Source: JAHDBG01 sp963922685 (GTDB lineage: Bacteria; Pseudomonadota; Gammaproteobacteria; Chromatiales; Chromatiaceae). From it: a stretch of DNA of 21,775 nt. Where the stretch lies: the NCBI GenBank assembly GCA_963922685.1, contig CAWUJM010000032.1, forward strand, positions 1 through 21,775. The letters are read 5' to 3'. The notes under the pieces were generated by a model, which had not been told where the DNA came from, did no database searches, and saw nothing but the letters and a program-made list of their open reading frames with translations. Positions 1 through 6,113 of the stretch are shown piece after piece. Made by a program: the position numbers and the translations under genes. Within the stretch, counting starts at the first letter, position 1. Every line of letters starts with the position of its first letter.

Positions 1-180
1 CCGAGGGCGTCTGCGGCCATGGATGGCCGCAGCCGAGCCCCCAGGACGGGTATTCCGGCGACCCTCGGAGAGCAGATCAGAATAACGCTTGCCAGAAACC
101 TGTGGTAGCAAATCACCACATCAGTTTGAATCACGCCCCTGATCACTTGTTCGGTAGATAAGTGTATTTGTAAGTCACCT
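1..180. repeat. Dispersed structured repeat, right-hand part of copy 1
   Basis: The window opens inside a repeat that recurs at 9112-9306. The core (1-70) has an inner hairpin (arms 11-20 and 23-32) inside an outer stem (CCGAGGG at 1-7 with CCCTCGG at 62-68). A tail follows, containing CCACATCAGTTTGAATCAC at 116-134. The end at 140-180 is the reverse complement of the left end of the other copy (9112-9150), with one mismatch and a 2-nt indel, so the full element probably has inverted terminal repeats of about 40 nt. The left end lies outside the window. No coding capacity is visible. It looks like a non-autonomous mobile or REP/MITE-like element, but its mobility is inferred. Confidence 0.75.
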
Positions 181-248
181 AAAGGAAGATAACTGCTTGT
201 ACCGTCACGAGTTTGCCAGATCATTTCTCCCGATAGTAGTGACTTTCT

Positions 249-1691
249 ATGCCTGACTACTCAGCTGCCCTTTATTCAGCATTACCTGAAATTTTTTTAC
301 TCAGCTGTACCTGCCTGATTCTGATTACCGATGTCTTTCTGCATCGCACCACAAAATCACTCACCTGCCTGCTCAGCCTGGCTGCCTTAGCCGGAACCTT
401 CTTCCTTACCCTCCACGTCAGCAGCCCGGAAACCCAGCTATTATTCGCAGACAGCTACATCCGCGATCCTGCCTCAGACCTGATCAAGCTTGGCCTGCTC
501 GCCATCACCTTTCTGGCCCTGGTCTACGCGCAGGATGACTTATCTGAGCAGGGGCTATTGCGGGGTGAATATTTCACCTTGGTGCTGTTTGCAACCCTGG
601 GTATGCTGGTGATTACTTCAGCACATAGCTTCCTCACCCTGTATCTGGGCCTGGAGCTACTTGCGCTCAGCCTGTATAGCCTGGTCCCCTTCAATCGCGA
701 CTCTGCCACGGGCTCAGAAGCCGGTATCAAATATTTTGTGCTCGGTGCACTTGCCTCAGGCATGCTGTTATATGGTGTTTCGATGTTATATGGTGCAACC
801 GGCGCACTTACCTTTACAGATGTCACTGCGGCGATACAGACAGGTCAGGTTGATCAGACTTTCCTGACCTTCGGTTTAGTCTTTATTGTCATCGGGATTG
901 CGTTCAAGTTTGGTGCCGTGCCGTTTCATATGTGGGTGCCCGACGTATATCAGGGTGCGCCCACCTCGGTGGTGTTATTCTTAAGCAGTGCACCCAAAAT
1001 TGCGGCATTCGCCTTGGCACTCCGGCTGTTAGCGGATGGTCTGCCGGATCTGGCAGCACACTGGCAGAACATGCTGGCGATTCTGGCAGTACTGTCAATG
1101 GCGCTGGGGAATGTGATCGCCATTGCCCAGACCAATATCAAACGGATGTTCGCTTATTCAACAATCGCACATGTCGGATTTATCTTTCTGGGTCTGCTGG
1201 CAGCAAATGAGAAGGGGTACGCAGCTGCGTTATTTTACAGTCTGGTGTATGCCCTGACGGCGGTTGGCGGTTTCGGTGTGCTGGCGATACTCAGTCGCCA
1301 GGGCCTGAATGCAGAACAGATTGATGACCTGCGCGGACTGCATCAACGCAGCCCATGGATCGCCCTGATGATGTTACTGCTGTTATTTTCGATGGCAGGC
1401 GTCCCACCGACTGTGGGCTTTTTTGCTAAATTGTTCGTGTTAGAAGCGATCATCAGCCTGGATCAGATCGGTCTGGCCGTGATCGCCGTCTTTTTTTCTA
1501 TCATCGGGGCTTATTACTACCTGCGGGTGATCAGGGTGATGTATTTTGATCAGCCGGATGCCGCTACCCTGCCGGTGCGTATCACGTCTGGTAGCGCAGC
1601 TGCACTCAGTGTGAATGGCCTGTCAGTACTGGCACTGGGTGTATTTCCTGCCACGTTACTGGCACTCTGCCAGGCTGCGTTCAGCCCTTAA
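249..1691 (+). CDS. nuoN: NADH-quinone oxidoreductase subunit N (complex I)
   Basis: This 480-residue, highly hydrophobic protein is an antiporter-like membrane subunit of proton-pumping complex I, in the inner membrane. It has the family's charged channel residues within hydrophobic helices: Glu136 in LYLGLELLAL, Lys161 in GIKYF, Lys220 in IAFKFGAVPFH, Lys250 in SSAPK, and Lys394 in GFFAKLFVLEA. Length matches the family. The start at 249 has only a weak ribosome site, but the N terminus begins directly with the usual first helix. It is normally the last gene of the nuoA-N operon. Here at least 248 nt of noncoding repeat precede it, so if the other nuo genes lie upstream they are separated from it. 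pilM begins 8 nt after the stop, so read-through transcription into the pil genes is likely. Confidence 0.96.
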   Translation: MPDYSAALYSALPEIFLLSCTCLILITDVFLHRTTKSLTCLLSLAALAGTFFLTLHVSSPETQLLFADSYIRDPASDLIKLGLLAITFLALVYAQDDLSEQGLLRGEYFTLVLFATLGMLVITSAHSFLTLYLGLELLALSLYSLVPFNRDSATGSEAGIKYFVLGALASGMLLYGVSMLYGATGALTFTDVTAAIQTGQVDQTFLTFGLVFIVIGIAFKFGAVPFHMWVPDVYQGAPTSVVLFLSSAPKIAAFALALRLLADGLPDLAAHWQNMLAILAVLSMALGNVIAIAQTNIKRMFAYSTIAHVGFIFLGLLAANEKGYAAALFYSLVYALTAVGGFGVLAILSRQGLNAEQIDDLRGLHQRSPWIALMMLLLLFSMAGVPPTVGFFAKLFVLEAIISLDQIGLAVIAVFFSIIGAYYYLRVIRVMYFDQPDAATLPVRITSGSAAALSVNGLSVLALGVFPATLLALCQAAFSP

Positions 1692-1699
1692 GAAGACAC

Positions 1700-2641
1700 A
1701 TGATCCGGGGCCTGTTTCATCCACCGGCCTTGTTAGGTGTTGATTTCTGTCCTGAGCATGTGCGTCTGATTCAGCTGGGTCTGCGCCGCCGCTGGCGTAG
1801 CACCCATTATTGCGTTGAAGAATGTGTCATTCAGCCGGTACAACACTATACACCTGAACCGGATAGCGCGACTGCCATAAGCCACGCCCTGCGGCAGGCA
1901 GTACAACACACCGGGATACGAACCCGCCAGGTTGCTGTGGCATTATCTGATTCAGCCGTGATCAGCAGAACCATGACACTGCCAGACGTCCCGGCTGACG
2001 AGATGGAACACCGGGTCAGACTGGAAGCCGCCGAACAGATTCCGTTTCCGCTAGCCGAAGCCGCGCTGGATTTTGCCACTCTGGGTCCTTCTGCTCAGGC
2101 AATGGGCCAGGTTGAGGTCCTGCTGGTTGCAGCACGCCGTGAGACAGTTGAGCAACACATCGCCATCGTGCAGGCCGCTCATCTGCAATGCCGGATTGTG
2201 GACAGTCTGCCACTGGTCATGCAACGCGCCTATCACACATTTTTCCAGTTTCAGGCAACAGATCATCTGCCTTATGCCTTGCTGGATACCAGCCATAACC
2301 ACTGTCATCTGGTCGTGTTTCTGGGCAACACGCTGGTCTGTCAGCACAGCACCCCGGCAACTTCCGATCAGATCGTGCAGACTGTCTGTGAACAATTGCA
2401 CAACTGTCTCCATTCCGAGCGTCCACTGGCCGGTCTCTGGCTCGCGGGCCCCCATGCCGCCAGCATCACCGAACCGCTGGCAGCACATCTGAAGATTCCC
2501 GTCGCCTTCGCCAATCCATTCATCCGGATGACACGACGTCCTGACGTCCCCGTGTTATCACCCGATCATGAAGCACCAGGTATGCTCACTGCCTGCAGTC
2601 TCGCCTTACGCCGCTTCGACACACAGCATGGTTCGTATTAA
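1700..2641 (+). CDS. pilM: Type IV pilus inner-membrane platform protein PilM
   Basis: This 313-residue cytoplasmic, actin-like (FtsA fold) protein belongs to the PilM family, somewhat shorter than the approx. 350 residues typical of Pseudomonas PilM. The start of the ATPase fold is recognisable in LLGVDFCPEHVRLIQL (residues 11-26). A PilM-like segment with EAAEQIPFPLAEAALDF follows near residue 110, and the C terminus ends in the family's ACSLALRRF. In known systems PilM binds ATP and docks onto the N-terminal tail of PilN under the membrane. An AAGAAG ribosome site overlaps the nuoN stop just before the ATG. The 3' end overlaps pilN by 14 nt, which suggests translational coupling. The nuoN-pilM junction is an unusual context for this gene. 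Confidence 0.92.
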   Translation: MIRGLFHPPALLGVDFCPEHVRLIQLGLRRRWRSTHYCVEECVIQPVQHYTPEPDSATAISHALRQAVQHTGIRTRQVAVALSDSAVISRTMTLPDVPADEMEHRVRLEAAEQIPFPLAEAALDFATLGPSAQAMGQVEVLLVAARRETVEQHIAIVQAAHLQCRIVDSLPLVMQRAYHTFFQFQATDHLPYALLDTSHNHCHLVVFLGNTLVCQHSTPATSDQIVQTVCEQLHNCLHSERPLAGLWLAGPHAASITEPLAAHLKIPVAFANPFIRMTRRPDVPVLSPDHEAPGMLTACSLALRRFDTQHGSY

Positions 2642-3185
2642 CCTGTTACCCTGGCGCGAGACACAACAGGCCCAGCGTCGCCGCCAGTTTCTCCGCCTGT
2701 TTCTGGTTTCTGTACTCGCCACATCACTGATGCTGATTACGCTGTATGGGTACAATCTCCACTCACTGCAGACGTACACCGAACAGAACCGGGAGCTGGA
2801 ACATCGCATGCGCGAGCTGATCAGGCCGCTCAGTGCAGCAGATCAATTGATACAGCAGCAGACAGCCTTGTACGAATACAAAGACCGGGTCTATAATTGG
2901 CAAATCAATCAGGCACAAAGCGTGCGTTTACTGGATGAACTGGTCAATACACTGCCGACAACACTCACGCTGCACCAGATGACGCAACAAGGCGAACAGA
3001 TCACACTACAGGGCCAGGCCACTGCATCGCGGGACATCTCAGTCTATATTCGTCAGCTGGCGACCAGTCCCTGGTTGCGTGATCCGCAGCTTACCATCAC
3101 AACACCAGACGAACAGACCGGTGTACACCAGTTTCGCGTCACCGTACGCCATGTACCTGTCCCTGTCTTATCCGGCACACCATGA
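2628..3185 (+). CDS. pilN: Type IV pilus alignment protein PilN
   Basis: The 185-residue protein starts MVRINLLPWRE, carrying the conserved INLLP motif with which PilN tails bind PilM. A short basic stretch, one transmembrane helix (about residues 22-43), a predicted coiled coil (about 44-75) and a periplasmic ferredoxin-like domain follow. An upstream in-frame ATG at 2568 would add 20 residues of PilM-overlapping sequence before the conserved motif, so the ATG at 2628 is preferred. It overlaps the pilM end by 14 nt and shares an ATGA junction with the next gene, so the three genes are almost certainly one transcriptional unit. Length is close to the family norm. Confidence 0.93.
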   Translation: MVRINLLPWRETQQAQRRRQFLRLFLVSVLATSLMLITLYGYNLHSLQTYTEQNRELEHRMRELIRPLSAADQLIQQQTALYEYKDRVYNWQINQAQSVRLLDELVNTLPTTLTLHQMTQQGEQITLQGQATASRDISVYIRQLATSPWLRDPQLTITTPDEQTGVHQFRVTVRHVPVPVLSGTP

Positions 3186-4165
3186 ACGATCCGGAGCTGA
3201 CCCGTATCGGCACCTGGTCATTGCCGTCACGGCTGATCGTTATCCTGTCAGCCTGTCTGCTCCTGACTGGCATCGCTTATGTCACCCTGTTGCACACTCA
3301 GCAGCAGCAACTGACGCAGGTGCAGAACCGGTACCACCATTTACGCAGTACTTTTGAGCAACAACACGCCAGGACAGCGCAATTACCCCGGCAACAGGTC
3401 AGTTATACCGCTCTGCGCCATGCACTGGATCAACAGGTACAGCCTGATACAGCACCTACCAGTACCGCTGACCTGCTGATCGCTGTTTCACAGATTGGTC
3501 TGGGTACTGATGTGAATTTTGTCGCCTTCCAGCCACAACCCGGTATCACACATGATCTGTATATCGAGACCCCGGTCACGCTGAGTGTGACCGGACATTA
3601 TCATAGCTTAGCCAGCTTCATCAGCAATCTCGCCCGACATCCGGGGATCATGACCCTGCACGATATCGTGTTACAACGTGCTGACCCAACTAGCAGAAAA
3701 CATCCGCCACTCAGCCTGAACTTCACCCTGAAGGCATACCAGCCCACGACCAGACAGACATCATCCAGGGCCATATTGTCACCCCTGCCTGTGCTCCCTG
3801 AGATCCCGCCTGTTATTTATGCTGCAGCGGGTCGCCGTGATCCGTTCACGCCACCGAAATCCACCCGGCCCGTCAGACAGCCAGCCAAGTCACAGGGCGT
3901 GCTGCAACAATACGCCCTGAACACACTGGATATGGTCGGTACCATCAACGCTCAGCAACAGCAACGAGGCCTATTACAAAGCCCGGATGGTCTGATACAT
4001 CAGGTCAGAATCGGCAGCTATGTCGGCCGACATCAGGGGCGCGTTCAGGCGATTCACCCGGACAGAATCATTGTGGACGAGCATCAGGACGCCGACCGGA
4101 AGGTACATCACATCACCCTGCGCCAGACGACGCCAAAAACAAACGAAACTCCGTCCGGGCCGTGA
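3182..4165 (+). CDS. Fused PilO-PilP type IV pilus alignment protein
   Basis: This single uninterrupted 327-residue frame joins two proteins that are usually separate. Residues 1-190 look like PilO: one transmembrane helix (about 17-37), a Gln-rich coiled coil (38-65), and a periplasmic ferredoxin-like region (about 95-187) with SLASFISNLARHPGIMTLHD. Residues 212-318 match PilP: YAAAGRRDPF, then LNTLDMVGTI, then SPDGLIHQVRIGSYVGRHQGRV and IHPDRIIVDE. PilP is normally a separate lipoprotein; here its signal sequence and lipobox Cys are absent and a Pro-rich linker (about 188-211) replaces them, so PilO's helix would anchor both. The PilP half normally contacts the secretin PilQ, yet no pilQ follows. 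The TGA stop is part of a TGAATCACGCCC repeat motif. Confidence 0.9.
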   Translation: MNDPELTRIGTWSLPSRLIVILSACLLLTGIAYVTLLHTQQQQLTQVQNRYHHLRSTFEQQHARTAQLPRQQVSYTALRHALDQQVQPDTAPTSTADLLIAVSQIGLGTDVNFVAFQPQPGITHDLYIETPVTLSVTGHYHSLASFISNLARHPGIMTLHDIVLQRADPTSRKHPPLSLNFTLKAYQPTTRQTSSRAILSPLPVLPEIPPVIYAAAGRRDPFTPPKSTRPVRQPAKSQGVLQQYALNTLDMVGTINAQQQQRGLLQSPDGLIHQVRIGSYVGRHQGRVQAIHPDRIIVDEHQDADRKVHHITLRQTTPKTNETPSGP

Positions 4166-4361
4166 ATCACGCCCATTTGCTGACAGATGCAACAAGCGAT
4201 GCGATTCAAACTGATGTGGGCTGGTACCCCAAAGCCATGAAGCTTAATGGAACCCACCTCATCAACACGTCCCAGGGCTGTGGTTGTCCAGCCGCAGAGG
4301 CCCTCGAAGAGCCATGACCGGATAACGCTGGCACTGAGATCACCCGTCAGTTTAAATCACC
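4163..4361. repeat. Degenerate copy of the dispersed repeat, partly inverted
   Basis: 4163-4174 reads TGAATCACGCCC, as in the tails of the two good copies, and supplies the pilO-pilP stop codon. 4203-4219 is GATTCAAACTGATGTGG, the exact reverse complement of the tail motif CCACATCAGTTTGAATC, so the unit can fold back on itself. Further on, a diverged core and tail in direct orientation can be followed: GCCGCAG near 4291, CCCTCGAAGAGC near 4300, GGATAACGCTGGC near 4319, and CGTCAGTTTAAATCACCTCCTGA near 4348. Many differences from the copies at 1 and 9112 suggest an old insertion. No gene is visible in it. Confidence 0.55.
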
Positions 4362-4400
4362 TCCTGATGAAGATAGCCAAACACACACTGTCTGGTTATA

Positions 4401-4721
4401 ATGCAAACTACCTATGCTCGACTTCCAGAAACAATATTTGATGTATCTTCTCAAAAGGAAGACAGCATTTCTGGTTACAGACAGAATCAGCATACCCTGG
4501 GATTCTGATCTGAAACAGCCTTCAAGGCCCCTCTGAAAACCTTGTACGCGAAACAAAAGTATGACGAAAGCCCGGTATACAAAAAATACCTCGGCATTTT
4601 TCAACTCAGTTTTTGCGAGCAGGAAAAAATGTTCAGAGGTACTCTTCAGATGTTTCTGACATCGGGAAAAACCGTTGCGTTAATGGACTATCAGTATCAT
4701 ATTCACCAAAACCTGAGTTGA
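4401..4721 (+). pseudogene. Possible broken small gene with in-frame TGA
   Basis: From an ATG at 4401 the frame reads 35 codons to a TGA at 4506-4508, then stays open for 70 more codons to a TGA at 4719-4721. The downstream part looks protein-like (KTLYAKQKYDESPVYKKYL, then MFRGTLQMFLTSGKTVALMD). A second plus frame from ATG 4413 is also open over the first 120 nt (MLDFQKQYLMYLLKRKTAF), so a frameshift is an alternative to a nonsense change. No good ribosome site precedes either ATG. I do not recognise the product. It could be the remains of an inserted gene, or noncoding AT-rich sequence that happens to be open. A minus-strand frame also spans the region, which weakens the case. Confidence 0.3.
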
Positions 4722-4775
4722 TTAACACTACCTGTTCTTTATCAATGAAAGGTTTAATAAACAGGGTTTAAAGTT

Positions 4776-5522
4776 ATGAAAAACAGCATTTTACTCAGCC
4801 TGCTCCCAGTAATTTTAACTACACAGACCGCATGGGCAGCCTGTACCGGCGGATTGGATATGAATGGTAATAGCATTATTAATGCGACCATGAACGGCAT
4901 CGAAGAAAAATCTCCGGTTATCACAACTGATTATGTAAAAAAAATATTGTCCGGTAATAATGGATTTTCTGTCAGCGAAAAGTATCATCGCGCACCAGCA
5001 GCATCCTGGTATGACGCTATGGCTTATTGTGAGGCCCTTGAATCCCCGGAAAGAAATAGCGACGATAGTATTATTTATACTGACTGGCGACTCCCGAGTG
5101 CTTCTGAAATGTTTTCTCTCTGTAAGCAGGACGGTGTCTTTATGCAATTCCATGAGAAATACGAACCAGTGAAACTGAAAAATCAGAAAAATAATATGAA
5201 TACCATGGTGATTGATACCGACATGATTGACACAAAATACTATCGATATGCCTCCAGTTTCTGCAGAAGATTTCCTGATGATACATCGCGCAAAACACTA
5301 GTAAATCAGCATTATGGCATATTTCTGAGAGACGTTCACTACACTTATGACGGATTTGACTCAAAGTTCTTCAGTCAGGACAATAAACGCGGCAGACTGA
5401 CAACAAATTATAGTATTGTCTCTTCATTTGAGCCACACCTTTCTCATGTCATGAAGGCACCATTGCCTTTTTCACCAGAAATTAACACAAAAAATACCCT
5501 TCATGCCTATTGTGTGCGCTGA
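4776..5522 (+). CDS. Secreted DUF1566-type protein, candidate pilus-associated adhesin
   Basis: The 248-residue product has a clear Sec signal peptide (MKNSILLSLLPVILTTQTAWA, likely cut after residue 21). The mature N terminus reads CTGGLDMNGNSIINATMNGI and then ITTDYVKKIL, which resembles the short repeat plus YV-D motif of phage tail fibres and shufflon PilV adhesins. Residues 77-116 carry the DUF1566 (Lcl C-terminal-like) signature: SWYDAMAYCEAL, DWRLPSASEM, then Cys116. It ends HAYCVR, typical of the family, with five Cys in all. It lies between pilO-pilP and the prepilin and is AT-richer than the pil genes, which suggests later acquisition or rapid change. A role at the cell surface with the pilus is inferred from context; DUF1566 has no settled function. 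Confidence 0.75.
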   Translation: MKNSILLSLLPVILTTQTAWAACTGGLDMNGNSIINATMNGIEEKSPVITTDYVKKILSGNNGFSVSEKYHRAPAASWYDAMAYCEALESPERNSDDSIIYTDWRLPSASEMFSLCKQDGVFMQFHEKYEPVKLKNQKNNMNTMVIDTDMIDTKYYRYASSFCRRFPDDTSRKTLVNQHYGIFLRDVHYTYDGFDSKFFSQDNKRGRLTTNYSIVSSFEPHLSHVMKAPLPFSPEINTKNTLHAYCVR

Positions 5523-5550
5523 TAAACTTAGTCTGTGTTAAACGCAGCTG

Positions 5551-5584
5551 CGAGCTTCTTTGTTGTAAAAAAAGAAGCTCGTTT
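5551..5584 (+). terminator. Likely terminator after the DUF1566 gene
   Basis: An 11-bp perfect stem, CGAGCTTCTTT (5551-5561) with AAAGAAGCTCG (5571-5581), has a 9-nt loop and begins 29 nt after the stop codon. Only a short T run (TTT) follows, so it may act as a weak terminator or a processing hairpin, separating the DUF1566 gene from the prepilin-pilB-pilC unit. Confidence 0.55.
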
Positions 5585-5660
5585 CAGATAGTGACGCATA
5601 TCAACTCTATCCTGCCTGATTTTCTTTCAACATAATAACTCTCTCCATGAGCAGCATCTC

Positions 5661-6113
5661 ATGTTGCTGTCTATGCTTTTATCCGGATTAACCCTTCACT
5701 CTAAGAAGGGTTTTACACTGATTGAGCTGCTCACTACAATTGCAATTATTAGTATATTCATAACATCAGGTTTACATTATTACCATTACTATATCAGAGA
5801 AACGCACTTAAACGTTACAAAAATGAACGCGCAAAGCCTGCGTATATTCCTGACAGATTATTATCTGCGACATGGCACTTATCTGCCTGTTAAAGCACAG
5901 AACATTTATAATAAAAAGGAACTCTATACATATTTCGGCTGGCAGCCGGAAGGCGATAACAATCAATATACCTATACTGTCACGCTAACAGAGCAGAGCT
6001 GGGACATTGTTGTTACCCGGCTATCAGGAAGAAACTGGCTGCGCTGTGAACAACGAATGAAACACTGTTGTGACTCAGGTACGCCGGATGCAACACTATC
6101 AGCCTGCCCGTGA
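5661..6113 (+). CDS. Type IV prepilin (PilE/PilA-like major or minor pilin)
   Basis: The 150-residue protein has a type III prepilin leader: KKG|FTLIELLTTIAI, with cleavage expected after Gly17 and the conserved Glu five residues into the mature protein. The hydrophobic N-terminal helix continues to about residue 44. The globular part has an AEQ-like segment (NAQSLRIFLTDYYLRHGTY) as in PilE-type pilins. The C terminus is Cys-rich (Cys129, 136, 137, 149), which could form a disulfide-bounded loop. ATG 5673 is an in-frame alternative start giving a shorter leader; neither has a strong ribosome site. It overlaps pilB by 26 nt. Composition is AT-rich, like the gene before it. Whether it is the major pilin or a minor one cannot be told here. 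Confidence 0.88.
   Translation: MLLSMLLSGLTLHSKKGFTLIELLTTIAIISIFITSGLHYYHYYIRETHLNVTKMNAQSLRIFLTDYYLRHGTYLPVKAQNIYNKKELYTYFGWQPEGDNNQYTYTVTLTEQSWDIVVTRLSGRNWLRCEQRMKHCCDSGTPDATLSACP

Noticed and set aside
1..180. CRISPR array
   Set aside because: The repeats are single, structured, widely spaced units without regular spacers.
2051..2488. 145-codon minus frame opposite pilM
   Set aside because: No family pattern, and pilM on the other strand is well supported.
4506..4508. UGA as a selenocysteine codon
   Set aside because: No selenocysteine insertion element or selenoprotein family pattern is visible; a nonsense change or frameshift is simpler.
4347..4604. 85-codon minus frame between the repeat relic and the DUF1566 gene
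   Set aside because: It starts in the repeat relic and no family is recognised; the plus-strand frame in the same place is at least as likely.
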